A DNA stretch of 64,000 nt from Heterohyrax brucei (GCA_028571685.1 CM053162.1:70978351-71042350), one strand, 5' to 3'; counted from the first letter of the stretch, positions 12,104 to 24,060 are shown. Numbers and translations are program-made. Notes: generated from the letters alone by a model not told the origin.

Positions 12104-12298
12104 TAGGAGCCCTGGAGAAGTTAAATCACACAGCTGCTAACCAAAAGGTCAGCAGTTCTAATCCACCATTTGCTCTGTGGAAGCATGATGGAGTCATCTG
12201 TGTCTATAAAGATTTACAACCTTAGAAATCCTATGGGGCAGTTCTACTCTGTCCTACAGGGTTGCTATGAGTTGGGGTCAACTTAACAGCCACATGTT
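12104..12298 (+). mobile_element. AfroSINE, long subfamily
   Basis: It has head, AAAGATTTACAACCTTAGAA insert and RTE-like tail, and is followed by a TA-rich tract. Confidence 0.9.
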
Positions 12299-12358
12299 TA
12301 CTATATATATATATATATATACTGCTGTATATAATGTACATATACTGTATATATCATT
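12299..12358. repeat. TA microsatellite
   Basis: A (TA)n run with GTATATAATGTACATATAC interruptions at the tail of the SINE. Confidence 0.85.
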
Positions 12359-12389
12359 ATAAAAGACATCATAAAGAATGAGCCCCAAA

Positions 12390-12434
12390 TCCAAAACTAA
12401 ACCCATTGCTGCCGAGTTGATCCAACTCACATGT
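12390..12434 (-). mobile_element. AfroSINE tail fragment
   Basis: Only the ACTAAACCCATTGCTGCCGA part is left. Confidence 0.75.
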
Positions 12435-14129
12435 TCCACATGGCTTCCCTAAGCTGCATTCTAGATGCATTTACGGTTCTCCCACTTACTGTGGCTCGGT
12501 TACCCTTAGATACCCTCTCTAAATCGTGAACGGTGGGAGGGTGCCTGACGGTGAGCCATTCCTGGGTTCAGTCTAGATGGCTGAGCTCTATCAGGAGCAG
12601 CTTCCAAGAAAAGCAGCTACGGAGCAGAGATCACCAGAACTGAGGTGTCTCTTGGTCACATGACTCCCACTGCCATGCTGCGGACAATGACCTTGGCCAC
12701 ATAAGCCTTATGTGGAGCCAGGGAATCAAGAATTAGCAAAAATGCATATGCTGTTCTGAACCACTTTAGCCACTAAAATTCTATAACTACAGTTTGCCTT
12801 CCTTTTTTGAGGATGTCAGTTAAAAAAGTAGACAATGTGGAAAGTGAGCAACAAAGGGGCTGTAATTTTCCCAAAGCTCCAGGGATCACCTGGATGCCTG
12901 TGGCCAGCCAGGCAGCTCCCACACCTTGTTGGCACCTTGGCTGGCAGAGGTGGAAGGCCTGAGGAGCCCCTGCCAGGAGTGAGGGCAGATAACTTACCAG
13001 AAGCCTTGGCCTTGAACTCAGAAGGGAGCACCCCATCAGCGGGATTATAACATGGACACAAGAATTGTACATTCTAACTAAACATTAGGGGAATCACTTC
13101 TTTCCCTCTGTGTCTGGAAACATCTTTCTCTGGGCACCACGTTGATGTGGAATCCTGGGCTTAGGCTGCAGATAGGTAGATACTGATGGGAAACTACCTA
13201 GAAAAGCCAAGTCCTTCAGCTGGCCCAGCCACGGACTTCAGGTCGGAGAGAGCTGCACAGCGGCCAAGGAGAGGTAGATCAAGGGCAATCTCAGCGCCAT
13301 CTCAGGGTGCTGCTCATCCTTCATGCCCACAGTTCCGTGAGGGTGACCTGAGGCCCCCATCCTGCAGGGTACAGGGCAGCCACATGGATATGTCTTCCGT
13401 GAGTCTTGTTCTTAGGGGCCTTTCTGAATTCTCAGCACACAAGGCAAACAGCCAGCCATAAGCACGGCGGCCTAACCTCTCTAGGCCCTAACTTGAGCAC
13501 CTACATAGTTTCCTTCTCATTCTACTTCTGTCCTCTTTACTGTCAGGAGCAAACAGAAAATACTGAAACAAAACTTTCACATCCGATTGGTATTTTTAAG
13601 ATGCTTCAATCAGCCCTGGGTTTTGTCACCTGAAATTGAACAGCAGTCTCTTATTGCTGTGTGAATATTCCCAGGAATACATTTCATCATTTAAAGTGCC
13701 TCAGGAAATGGAGTAACAAAGAGTGACTGTCATTTGTGACTGTCACCAACCTCTCTAAGTCCAACAAGATAAATGGGTTAAGGAGAATTCTCTTTGTCTG
13801 TGTTCTGCACATTCAGTGCCTGCTTACTGAAAATCATTCTTCTCTGTATTTAAAACATACAGAAGGAAAATTTTCTTCCATCTTTTAAAGGGCATTTCTG
13901 GTAATATTCAGAATAAACTTACCTATGAGAGTCTCTCCCCCAAAATTGATTGATTAGAGCCCTGAGTGACATTTAAAGCCACCCTCAGTGCCCCAGGCCC
14001 TCCATCACTGAAAGACGTGTGCCCAGCAGCCACTCCGGTTATTAGGTCCCTAACCGATTCTCATGTGTCATTTAAGGAAATGTCAACAAGGCACACAATA
14101 CCTGATGGGTTTTTAGAGCCTTGATTTTT
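12435..14129. other. Intergenic, no recognised feature
   Basis: About 1.7 kb of apparently unique sequence. Frames near 12773-13072 and 13186-13461 have no recognised relatives or splice support. Confidence 0.6.
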
Positions 14130-14450
14130 GAGGTACACACATGCCACTCAATGCACCCAGCAACGGAAAGGACAAACAACTGTGCACACAAGGATGACCC
14201 TCAGAGACATTTGGCCAAGTTAAAGAACCCACACCATATGAGTCCATTTGTCAGACATTCCGGAGAAGGCAAAACTACAGGGCTGAAAGATAGACCAGTC
14301 TTGACACGGTGCGGTGGGAAGGCAGGAGGAGGAGACAGGACAAGCAGGTATTTGGTGACAACAGAACCATGACGGCGATGACACAATTCATCAAAACTCA
14401 TGGAGCTAAATGTGAAAATTGATGACTGTTCCTGAAAACAACAAAGCAGT
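14130..14450 (+). mobile_element. Ancient L1-type 3' region
   Basis: It resembles the mammalian L1M 3' UTR: ATATGAGTCCATTTGTCAGA, then a CAAAACTCATGGAGCTAAAT end. Diverged. Confidence 0.45.
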
Positions 14451-14693
14451 TTATGACAGGAAAATAAATGGAAGACATTGAAGAATTATCTACTAAAACC
14501 CAGTCAGCTGGTGACAGGAAACCCAGGAAGAGTGACAGTCATCTGAGGTCAGCATAGTGCAGCGAGAAGCAAAGTCTCCTCACCCATCTCAGATCCTTTC
14601 CACTATAGCTGTAATTTTTTTTTAACCTAAACCTTTGAGCAGAAAACACACTGTACTGGTATTGTGTCACTTCTGTTATCCCCCCAAAAATAA

Positions 14694-14847
14694 ACTTACT
14701 GCCCTCAAGGCGATTCTGACTCATAGCAACCCTATAGGGCAGAACAGAAGTGCCCCGTAGGGTTTCCAAGGGGCACCTGGTGGATTTGAACCACAACCTC
14801 TTGGTTAGCAGCCATAACACTTAACCACCACGCCACCCGGGTTTCCC
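14694..14847 (-). mobile_element. AfroSINE
   Basis: Minus copy ending CCACGCCACCCGGGTTTCC. Confidence 0.93.
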
Positions 14848-15655
14848 TGCCAAAACTGAGGACCGCAAACTCCAAGCCCATTTGTTACCCCACAACTCTG
14901 CAGGTCAGCCGTTTGGTAAGGTGTGGTGGGTTCTTTGCCCAGGGTTTCACAGGACCAAGGTGTAGATGTCAACTGTCAGCAGGCCTGGGCTTTTCTCTGG
15001 AGGCAATCAAGAAGAATCCCCTCCCAAGTTCATTCAAGTCATTGGCAAAATTGGGATACGTGCAGCTGTAGGTCTGAGGTCCCCATTTCCCTGCTGGCTG
15101 TAGGCTGGAGGTCATTCCCAGCTCCCAAAGGCCCACCACAGTCCTAGGACTGTCAGCAGGTTGAGTTTCCATGTTCCCTACCTATGGCATTTTCTGACCT
15201 CCTCTTCTTCCCTCAGCCAGGCCAGGAGAAGGCTTTGGTTAAGGACTTGTTCTCTGACAATCCAGGACAATCTATTTGATGGTCAACTGATTCGTAACCT
15301 TAATTACATCTACATTTCACTTTTTGCAACACATTCATAAGCATGACATCAAAGGGGGAAGGTCATAGAGGTCAAAACTCTGCCTACACATACATTTTAC
15401 ACAGGAACTAGTACATACACACATATAAATGATGTAAAAATTAAACAAATACTCACCCTTATTGAATTCAATCATCTGATGCTTTTATTATGTTAGTAAA
15501 AAAAAAAAAGGTGGCAACCTGCTGCACTGACTTTATGACCCACAAATGGGCTAGAATTCATAATGTGATGTTATCTCGTAAAAACACCAGCATTACCTTC
15601 TAAATTCCATCTGCACTGGTAACAGGAGGGCCATGGAAAGGTCTCAGGGGTCTGT
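14848..15655. other. Intergenic, no recognised feature
   Basis: Unique-looking, with a short poly(A) run at about 15499-15510. Confidence 0.55.
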
Positions 15656-16537
15656 ATAACACTTGAAGTCACACACAAAATGCTATGGTTCTACCCCGTC
15701 ACAAGGGACACAACAGACACCAGCTTGGGGACTTTCTACAGGACACTTGACCAGTACTCTCAAGGCTATCAAAGTCATGAAAGACAAGGAAAGGACAAGG
15801 AAAGACAAGAAATTGTCACAGGCCAGGGGGAGATACAACAGCCAAATGCAACACACTCTGGACTGGATCTTGGAACAGAACAATGACATTAATGGAAAAG
15901 TTGGTGAAACCCAAATCCCACGGGTTAGTTAACAGGAAACTACAAGCACCAGCTTCTTGGTTCCGACACACGTGCCACAGGGATGTCAGATGTTTACCGT
16001 GGGGGGAGTGGGAGAGGGGCGTATGTTAGAGATTTTTGGATGCAGTGGGTTTCGTTTAATTGAAATTATGTAGTAGAAGAAAAACCAGAAGGAGGAAAAG
16101 ACAGAAAAAGGAAGAGTTCATTTGCGTCCCGGCGGGCTTTACAGAGTTCTCGATGGGAGTCTGTAGAACCGCACTGGCTCGGGGGTGGGGGTTTATAGAG
16201 GGGTGACACCGACCTTGTTGAGGACAGCGCTCAGGACAGCGCCTGCGGCAATGAGGACAGTGCCCGTGGCAAATAGCCAATGGGGTTGTGGACAATTAGA
16301 GTCGCTTAATTAACATAAGGGGATATTGTTTTGAAGAGGTCTAGTTGAGCCTATGGGGAAGAAGTGGTAGCTAGTCTTTTTTTGAATGGAATTTCTGAAT
16401 AGCTGGCGGAGGACACGTTTGGACTGGGGCCATCCTGGGAATGGTTGGGGCACGGGGCTTGGGTTTCAGCCTAACAGTGTACAAAAACTCTTTATCTTCA
16501 CAACTTTCTGCAAGTGTAAAATTATTCATTTAAAAAA
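15656..16537 (+). mobile_element. Ancient LINE 3' end, apparently split
   Basis: The left part (to about 16020, with GGACTGGATCTTGGAACAGA) and the right part (16440-16537, with TTTCTGCAAGTGTAAAATTA) together look like one mammal-wide LINE 3' end. The 420 bases between them are unassigned and could be an eroded LTR. Confidence 0.4.
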
Positions 16538-16539
16538 AT

Positions 16540-17008
16540 TACATGGATTGAACTGTTCCCCAAAAATGTGTGTAGTCATTCGACTGGGCCGTGATTCCCT
16601 ATATGTTTTGATTGTCCTCCATTTTGTGATTTTCCTGTGCTCTTTATTAAAGATTAGGGTTGGCACTGTACATCCCTTCTGAAGGTCTCTGCTCCACTGT
16701 AAAGGCAGTGGCTTGCATAGCCTTTATCCTTTTATCCTACAAGAGATAAAAGGAAAAGGAAGCAAGCAGTGAGCTGGGAACCTCACACCACCGAGAAGGC
16801 AGCATCAGGAGAAAAGCGCTGAAGGATGTGAGGTTCCTGCTCCAAGATGCTCCCTGATCAAAGATTGATGCAACACAAGGACGCTCCTCCAGAGGGAAAG
16901 CCCTCCCCTTGGAGCGGGCACCCTGAATGTGGGCCTGCAGCCTACTGGACTGTTACAGCCATCCACTTTGTGTTATTTCCGTGGCAGCAGTACCAGACGA
17001 CTAAAACG
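16540..17008 (+). mobile_element. Solo LTR, ERVL-MaLR-like, older copy
   Basis: Same family as 5845-6364 (GGATTGAACTG start, GACGACTAAAACG end), but with a mutated terminal CA and no recognisable target duplication. Just downstream of POLE4. Confidence 0.75.
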
Positions 17009-17424
17009 AGGACCAAGCAGCTGTTCATTTTTCCAAGGGGAAGAGCCACAGGCTTTGTATCTTCAAACTGGCCCACGATCCGAAAGCACAGCAGAGCTGC
17101 TGTCCCAGGACCCCAGTCCTCCTCCTTCCTCACTTCATCTATGGACCCTGCCTCCTTCCCAGCTACCCACACCCTCCTCGAAAAAGAAAATGTAAATTGG
17201 TTTTAAATCTAGGATCCCACGGATGTGAAACTTCATGAGACCAGAAGTGGACTGCCATAAATTCCAAAGCTACATTCCAGTGACTTGCTGGAAGAGTGAA
17301 GGCCAGAACACACCGAAGGACTGAGGTTTGGGACGGCTGGCAGAAGACTCTCGGGGCAAGGACTGCGCGTGCTGGCTATCCCCATGGGGCAAGGACAAAG
17401 GCTGGATTACAAAACACACTCCGC
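17009..17424. other. POLE4 downstream flank
   Basis: No feature recognised other than ordinary sequence downstream of the poly(A) site. Confidence 0.5.
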
Positions 17425-17688
17425 GGAACGTGACCACAAACCTTTATTTGGGTCTTCCTCGTTCATTAAGCAACCTAGGCAGAGGCGTCCCACATCCCCC
17501 CAGAGGAGGGCGGACCCAGGTGGCCAAGCCCCAGGGCAGAACGCTCCACAGGTGACGTCGGGTGGTGCAGGCAGAGCAGAGTAAGCGTGTGCAGTGCGCC
17601 CCAGCCGCGTCCGGCAGAGCAGGGGGCCGTGGTGGTCCATGGGGGCTGTGGGGGGCGTGGGGGGCGCACTGACCCGCACGGCCCGACG
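17425..17688 (-). other. POLE4: POLE4 3' UTR and poly(A) signal
   Basis: The only good minus-strand AATAAA close to the stop is at 17448-17443, about 240 nt downstream of the TGA. Cleavage would be expected 10-25 nt further on. The UTR is GC-rich. The exact end is inferred, not shown. Confidence 0.7.
17443..17448 (-). terminator. POLE4: Candidate POLE4 poly(A) signal
   Basis: AATAAA on the minus strand, about 240 bases after the POLE4 stop. Confidence 0.7.
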
Positions 17689-17702
17689 TCAGTCCAGGGT
17701 AC
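17689..17702 (-). CDS. POLE4: POLE4 coding exon 4 (14 nt with stop)
   Basis: Only 14 coding bases: the end of a Gly codon, Thr-Leu-Asp and TGA at 17691-17689, after the acceptor TTTCTAG. This C-terminus GTLD matches the known end of POLE4. The exon continues as 3' UTR toward lower coordinates. Gene finders easily miss such a small terminal coding segment. Confidence 0.95.
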
Positions 17703-20700
17703 CTAGAAACACGAAGAGCAGCGTGACAAACGGTGCCAGGCTGCAGGAGCAGCGGGACTGCTGCTCTGCAGACCAGGATACCGGCTCTGAGGGGTGGTCA
17801 TCCAGGAGGTCCCGGAAGAAACCCTGCAGGACGGAAGGACAGGCAGCCGGCGGCCAGCACTCCGGGCTGCAGGGCTGGGACCGAGAGGTGCTACGTAGCG
17901 GTGTTAGTTCACAGGGACTCGGGTGTGCGACACCGGGGCGACGGGTGCAGAGCCAGTGAGGCTAGCTCTCGAGACAAAGAGTTAGAAATCTTTCTAGAAA
18001 GATCGCTGTTCAAAAGGGCACCCGTGTCCTCCAGTGTGCACAGCCTACCTCCCAGGATTGCATTCAAAATGAAAAGGCATTTCAAAAGGCAAAAATCTCC
18101 AACAAAAAATGGGCATTTCAACAAAAAGCTGAATAGAAATCTGAGGTAGTGTATTTTAAAAAGAACAGAGAAGAAACCACAGTCTACAGTGAACACAAGG
18201 GGGGCTGCAGTGAAGGAGAGACCCCAGCCTAGGGGAACCACCCGGGTTCAGGTGCAGACCAGGAAGGGCAGAAAGAGAAGCGAGACCCGAGGCTAAAAGC
18301 GTTTCCTGTCTGAAAGTCTACCTACAAGTGGCTGCCCCTTACCCCTAATCTCCCCTGCGAGTAGGACTCCCCTACACCAGTATTTAAACTCCAGGAGGGA
18401 AAAAAATCTGAGGGCTCTTCTGTAAAGAACTAAGCGGACCAACTGGAAAGAACCAGAACAGCCTGGGAAAAGGTGGGCACCCCAAAGAAAAGCCTCTCAC
18501 AACTTGGCCTTTGGAGGCCCTGGCTTAACATCAACATTTGACCCCACCTCTCGTCACCCTAACATAAAGCTGAGAAGACACCACCTCTGCTACAGACACA
18601 GACACACACACACAGAGGGACACAGAGAGAGAGCGAGAGAACTTCCAAACAGTCCTTAATGCCTCATTTCTGATACACCGAAAATCCAAGGATTACCAGG
18701 TACCCAAAGGGAGCCTACATAGGGAAAGAGGTCAAAATTAATTACAACAAACAGAAAAAACAGATGATTCAGAGGGAAGAACAGCACAAAGAGAAACAAA
18801 ACAAAACAAAACCACGTCTATTTACTCAAAAACCACTTTGATAATGGCAAGTTCTGCCAAAACCAGCTGATGAAACTGAGTAAGAGTCATTTCTTTGAAT
18901 TTTTCAGGCGAACAAAAGCCATTGAAACCAGGCAAATCCACAGTCCAGACCAGTCGTGGCCCAGGACACCAGCTACCCAAGCGGCTTTGCCCTGAGGGCA
19001 CCGACCTAAAAAAGACAGAGCTGAGAAACTGGACCGTGATTCGGGGCAGCTGAGCAAACACGGAGTGCAATTCTAGAGCCCGGTCACGCCAGGGCGGCCC
19101 AAGGGGCCCCCCAGAAAGGCCCTGAGGCCCCGGGCTTTCCAAAAGGCTGAGCGCGGGGAGAACAACACCCCCAGGCTCACGCCCCAGTGGTCCCAGAATC
19201 CTCCAGCCCTGGACCTGAATGGAGAAGATCCAGCCCTGCTAACTCCCACGGGGGTTTTGCAAAAGCAGATAAACATCTTCTCTGAAGAACCGAATGACCA
19301 CAAAGGCTTCACACCACTCAACAGATCAAGTTTTTAAGTACAATGACCAGCATTCAAGGGAATCACGCACATACGGGGAAAGGACCATGACACGGCACCA
19401 GTGGACAACACATAACACGCACAACAGACAACAGAATTCCTCCCGCTGGCTTTCCTCAAGCCCAGGGACAACCTGGACAGGCTTCAGTAGAGATTCCTGA
19501 CTAACAGACACTAGGAAGAAAGGCCTGGAGAGCTGCTTCAGAAAGTCAGCCAGTGAAAACCCTGACGATCACAACGCAGTACGGTCTGATTCAGTGCGTT
19601 AGGGTGAGCCCCCGAGGCTGGACGGCCTCAGAAGCGCTAACAACTGACTCAGGCACATGAACAACCATGAGGGTGGCACAGGACGGTGATGCTCCCCTCT
19701 GCTGGGCAAGGACCTGCTGAGGGGCAAAGCTAACAGTGGCCAACGACAGCTACGAACCTGGCGAGGCATACAGCGTACCTAAAAGGAGGAGACTGATCGA
19801 ATGACTAGAGAACAACATCACGCAGATGCCAGATGGTATGTTACGTCAAGATTCACCGCCCATACTATGCACAAGAAAACCCCTTGAAGGCTGGCATGGC
19901 AACAGAGGGCAAAGGGGATGCAGGGCAGGGCTGGGCTGGCCTTCCACGTGAAGAAAGCCACTGGGGAGGGAACTGCGGGGTGGAAGAGGTCTCCCTGTTT
20001 CTACCCTGGCACTTTCCAATGTCGCCCAATGGGGACCAGCCTTCTCTCTTTAAAACACAACTTGGACCCTATGTTTCATTTCTGCAAAGGTGGTAATTCA
20101 AACCAGGCAGGTCACACAGGGTCCAGTGTTTCTGACTGGAAAACGGACAGAAAGAGGCTTGCCTTGGGTGGGCAACTGAAAGCACAAATTATTTTTAGGA
20201 AAGATGATTAGCAAAAGCAGAGAAGCTGAGGAAAGATCACAGATGAGGAGAGCCCTCGGCCAGCAAGGCTGGAGCCTGGCCACAGGAAGTATTAAAAAAG
20301 CAAGTGACTGAAAGATACTGAGGAGAGTGTGCCGAAAGAATCAGGGGCCTGGGTGGATGTGGAGATGCGGAGAAAGAGAGAGACGAATAAACCAAGAGTT
20401 CTGCGGTCCTGAGCCTCGAGAGAGGCGATGCTAACATCCCGCGGGGTGCAGGTGAGAAGGAAGCGAGGGCAGGGGGCTTCCACAAAGCCCCCCAGTCCGA
20501 CACCGGGCCATCAGAGGAAGCTGACCCCATTCAGGAGTTAAGTGGCAGAAACCGCTGAGGGAAAGTACATGAAATCAGGCATCTCAAAGGTTTGCTATCT
20601 CCATGCACCAAGATTTACGCAGTCTAGAGGCCTTAATCCAAAAGGGCAAAGAACCAAGAGACACGGGCTGGTGGAGAGAGAGGTATCTAAGGGCTGGGGG

Positions 20701-23150
20701 CAGCGGGTGTGCCTGGGGCAGGCTTGAGGAGGGACACTACCAAGTTGTCTCCCGGCCAGAGCATTTCCATCAGCAACTATCAGAGACCACCCAGCCACTT
20801 AAAACTGACGGCCGCAGGCGCTGCTTTTCACAGAACGGGCCTCTGCGAGTCAGGAAGCCACTGCTGCCACGGATCCCCGCGCAGGTGACAGCGAACAGGG
20901 AACAAGGGGGGACTCAAAACACTGGTACTCATTTCTGAGCTCCAGTGTTAGGAGGAGGAAAAGGTTTCTGTCTAGGGATAGAAACCAAGGTAGGAGCCAG
21001 ACTCCTGAATCCATCTGACTCCACCAGGGTCCTCATGTTCCCTGCCACTTCTTCATGGCAAGCCACTTTCAGGTGAAAGTTGTAATGTCACAACAGAACA
21101 ACCTGAATCTCACTTGATTTCAAACCCACTGCCACTGATTCAATTCCAACTCACAGTGACCCCGCAGGACAGAAGAGACCTGCCCCACACAGTTTCTGAG
21201 GAGCACCTGGTGGGTTTGAACTGCTGACCTTTTGGTTCGCAGCCACAGCACTTACCCACTACACTAACAGGGTTTCCTCACCAGATTTAACAAGTCTGTT
21301 TTTCCTATTTAACAGGAAGTTGAACTTTCCTACACAAATTAGCAAGAACCAAGTACCCACTATTTAAGGTCTGCACTCGTCATCGGCACAGAAGACATGG
21401 ATGAAAGTGATTGACCCCCCACTGACAGCAAGCTTACCTTCCAGAAAAGCAAATTCATCCACAGCTTCTATGGCATTATCTGAAATACAAGTAAAGGACA
21501 GCTGAGTGAGTGACCGGTCATCTGGACATCAGCCCCAGAACGGCACAACCCACACACCCCTATGCAAATACGCCAGCCAAGCCAAGTGCCGATAAGGGCA
21601 CTCTAAAACGTGTCCCATGCAGTCTCAGGTTGCACCTGAGATCCATTTCTATGTCACCACCAACTCTGACACCTCAGCTGTCTCTCCACAAGGGTTAAGA
21701 AAGGCCAGGACACGTACTGCTTCCCCCAGTGAGGAAGGAACATGGAACATCGCCCTACAATCCTGACTCAAACTTGAACTGACTTACACTCTTTACTCTG
21801 AAAGTCCTTCCAGTTTGTGAATACAGCACGTGGGTGAGAATACAGGCTTTGGCAGTTTAGACAAGCTCAGAGATTACCAACTAGACAAAGGGGTCAGAAA
21901 TCAAACCCAGTTTCTAGGGGAAAGAGAAACGACAAGACTGGTCCAATAGAGAAGGTGTAAAGGGTCTCCTCTGCTGTGTTACCCCTAGCCTCTTCCTCCT
22001 ACACTGCCCACACCACTACACCACCCAAAACACATAGGCTAATGCTAGGCATGCAGCACTGTGAGAGGACAATGGGAAAATGTCACAGACTCTGTGGCAC
22101 CCCTCCTATCAGTGCTGCCTTCTCCACTAGCCCTCTGTCCACCTCAAGTCCCCCCAGGACACTCTACCCAGGTCTCTCCTCTGGAGAGTCTTCCTCTTCC
22201 CTTGTTGAGCACAGCAATAGGCATCTTTTGCAATGGTCTCCACAAACAATTCCTGGGGAGCAAACAGGCAAAGTTCTATCAGTGGGTTTCTTCAACGTTC
22301 TTCTCAAGTGATGCTGTTTGTAGGACGGAGCAGGTCTTAGGGCAGGGAAGTTTAACAGGAATTTCGGGAAGACCTATTCCCCTTCCCTCTATCCCCAAAA
22401 AACCAAACCCAATGCCATCAAGTGAATGCCGACTCATAACGACCCTAAAGAACAGAGTAGAACTGCCCCACAGAGTTTCCAAGGAGCACCTGGAGGATGT
22501 GAACCGATGACCTTCAGGTTAGCAGGTGTAGCACTTAACCACTACGCCACCAGGGTTTTCCCCCATCCCAATAGCCCAGAAGGACAAGTACCCCCTCTCT
22601 GACCTGCAAATGCACCCCATTCATTCACTTGGTGTCAGCCACCAAGGATGCAAGTGAAAGTCACTGTCTGGGAGAGAGAGACAGGAAGGGACTCTTATCC
22701 TCAGTCTCCCCTGCCACGTCCACATCTCAGAACCCGGCCCCAGCACCTTGCCCAGCTAGGGGTCCCCAAGCCGGCCCGCTCAGACCCTTCTGCTCCCCGC
22801 CCCCCGTCGCAAGCCGCCGCTAAGCCCCGCCCAGGTCGCCCCGCCCTGAGCGCCCCGCCCCGCGGAGGCCCGAGGCTCCGCCCCCCACGCTCCCGCGCCC
22901 TCCCGCCTCCGCCATTGGCGTGGGCCTGGCGCTCCTGGCGCACCGCGGCTCGTGCCAGAATGAAGACGGCTTCCTGTCCTGCCAGCGTCACGTCGGGGTC
23001 CGCCTTCACCAGGGCCTTCACTCGCGCCAGGGGCAACCTCGAAAGACGAGCCCCGGGCGCGTTCGCCGGCGCTTGGGGCTGCGGGGCCGCTGCCTCCCCA
23101 CCCGGCCCCTCCTCTTCTCGGGGCGTCCCGCTGCCAGCCGCCGCCGCCAT
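17689..23150 (-). CDS. POLE4: DNA polymerase epsilon subunit 4 (complete, 4 coding exons)
   Basis: The coding sequence joins 23150-22944, 22252-22168, 21479-21438 and 17702-17689 (207+85+42+14 = 348 nt, 115 codons plus TGA). Every intron has GT/AG ends and the phases agree. Residues 1-35 are Ala/Gly/Pro/Glu-rich and low complexity. From about residue 36 to 110 lies a histone fold of the NF-YC/Dpb3 type, beginning LSRLPLARVKALVKADPDV and ending with DNAIEAVDEFAFLEGTLD. Known role of the family: POLE4 pairs with POLE3 through the histone folds. The pair stabilises polymerase epsilon, binds double-stranded DNA and handles H3-H4 at replication forks in the nucleus. The human protein is 117 residues, so the length fits, the difference lying in the Ala-rich start. 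The chosen ATG has G at -3 and G at +4. Transcription starts in a CpG island. HK2 lies upstream in the same direction. Confidence 0.97.
19470..19720 (+). mobile_element. Composite SINE/RTE-derived element, fragment
   Basis: It holds the module AGGAAGAAAGGCCTGG, then GTCAGCCAGTGAAAACCC and GATCACAAC, also found at 32080-32170 and, reversed, at 52600-52690. Its right part resembles an RTE 3' end (GAGGGTGGCACAGGAC). Confidence 0.6.
21117..21278 (-). mobile_element. AfroSINE in POLE4 intron 3
   Basis: Minus copy, same orientation as the gene, 160 bp downstream of exon 3. Confidence 0.92.
21438..21479 (-). CDS. POLE4: POLE4 coding exon 3
   Basis: Forty-two bases, preceded by the acceptor TATTTCAG and followed by the donor GTAAGC. 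With the base carried from exon 2 it encodes DNAIEAVDEFAFLE and the first base of a Gly codon. This is the last helix of the histone fold. Confidence 0.97.
22168..22252 (-). CDS. POLE4: POLE4 coding exon 2
   Basis: Eighty-five bases: 28 codons (starting ELFVETIAKDAYCCAQQGKR) plus one base of the next codon. An acceptor CCCCAG precedes it and a GTAGAG donor follows. It encodes the long central helix and basic loop of the histone fold. Confidence 0.97.
22394..22561 (-). mobile_element. AfroSINE in POLE4 intron 1
   Basis: Full-length, sense to POLE4, 142 bp upstream of exon 2. Confidence 0.93.
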
Positions 23151-23640
23151 CCCGCGCCCAGCGTGCTGCGCGCGGCCGCGGGCTGTGCGCGCGCAGAGGA
23201 GGCCGGCCCCTTTCCCGCGGGGGCTGGAGGCCACGCCCCGCGGGCTCGTGGCCACGCCCCGGTGGTAGGCGGAACCCGGAAGCGCTGCGGCCCAAGGGCG
23301 GCGTGGGGCGCGCTCCGGCGTCTTCACCCCGAGCTGCCCTGCAGGTGGTTGTCTGCTGGCCGTTCCCCGGTGGCCCTCGGTGCCTCTGGCCTAGGTGAGC
23401 CCGCGCACTGCCCTTTAGCCGGCGGAGATGGTGCCTGGGCTAGGCCGGTGCGGCGGGAGCACATTGGAGACACCTAGACCCGGCCAGCGGGAGAGAGGGT
23501 CTCGTTCAACGCCAAGTGCCCCCGAGGTCGAGGGGCCGAGTGCACAAGGGAGGCCCGTCCGCCCCCGGGAGGGCCCAGCGCCCGGGCAAGACGACACCGA
23601 GAAGGCTGTGAGGCCCAAGCCGGCGTCAGGGGGAAGGAGT
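22750..23640. promoter_or_regulatory. POLE4: CpG island and POLE4 promoter
   Basis: About 0.9 kb of dense CpG covers POLE4 exon 1 and its upstream side. Upstream of the ATG there are two CCACGCCCC GC-box-type sites (near 23231 and 23251), an alternating GC stretch near 23185-23194 and an ETS-type CCGGAAG at about 23275. No TATA box is visible. This is the usual pattern of a broad housekeeping promoter. Long open frames on both strands here come from base composition. No divergent gene was recognised on the plus strand, though such islands often fire both ways. Confidence 0.85.
22944..23150 (-). CDS. POLE4: POLE4 coding exon 1
   Basis: Sixty-nine complete codons from the ATG at 23150-23148 to an Ala-Ala end, followed by a GTGCGC donor. 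It encodes the low-complexity N-terminus and the first half of the histone fold (LARVKALVKADPDVTLAGQE, then FILARAA). The donor is a weak match to consensus, but exon 2 starts in the same phase and continues the family sequence directly. Confidence 0.97.
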
Positions 23641-23719
23641 TCTGTGTGCTCTTGAAGGGGCCACGAGAAAGGCCGAGTCTGGAAAGCGTGGAGTTAACGG
23701 CGATCACCAATTATATCAG

Positions 23720-24060
23720 ACAGTTGGTTCTCAAAACTTCAGTTTCCAGATCCCTTTATACTCTAAAAATTATTGGGGTCCCCAGAGATCTTTTCTGTAG
23801 GTATTATCTATCCACAGTCGTTGTATTAGAAATTAAAACAAAGTTTTAAAATATTCATGAAATATAGCTAATGATCCCGTTAAGGTGTTTCTGTTCAACA
23901 GATAACTTAAAAAATAAGCACTTTAGTAGGAAGAGTGGCACTGTTTTACATTTTTTTCAGATGACCTGATTAGATGACACTAGTTAGCTGCACGTGTGTG
24001 GTAACCTCATCACTTGACTTAGCGCTGCGAAATTCTACTGCATCTTGAAAAAAGCAAATA
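23720..24060. mobile_element. Ancient interspersed repeat, family not named
   Basis: CAGATCCCTTTATACTCTAA, ATTATTGGGGTCCCCAGAGA and AAGAGTGGCACTGTTTTACA are motifs of a widespread old mammalian repeat. I cannot assign the family without a search. Confidence 0.5.

Larger units (their letters stand above)
17703..21437 (-). other. POLE4: POLE4 intron 3
   Basis: A 3.7-kb intron. It holds a CA/GA-rich low-complexity patch near 18600-18640, a composite-SINE fragment at 19470-19720 and an AfroSINE at 21117-21278. The remainder looks unique, and I saw no additional exon. Confidence 0.85.

Noticed and set aside
12104..12200. tRNA-like box A/box B heads as tRNA genes
   Set aside because: They are SINE heads followed by SINE bodies; no cloverleaf with a proper acceptor stem is present.
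16020..16440. Possible class II LTR or gene fragment with GGACAGCGC repeats
   Set aside because: No clear TG/CA ends or target duplication could be found; left as unassigned sequence.
22648..23268. 206-codon open frame on the plus strand across the CpG island
   Set aside because: It is antisense to POLE4 exon 1, Pro/Arg/Ala-rich, and explained by lack of A/T-rich stop codons in GC-rich DNA.
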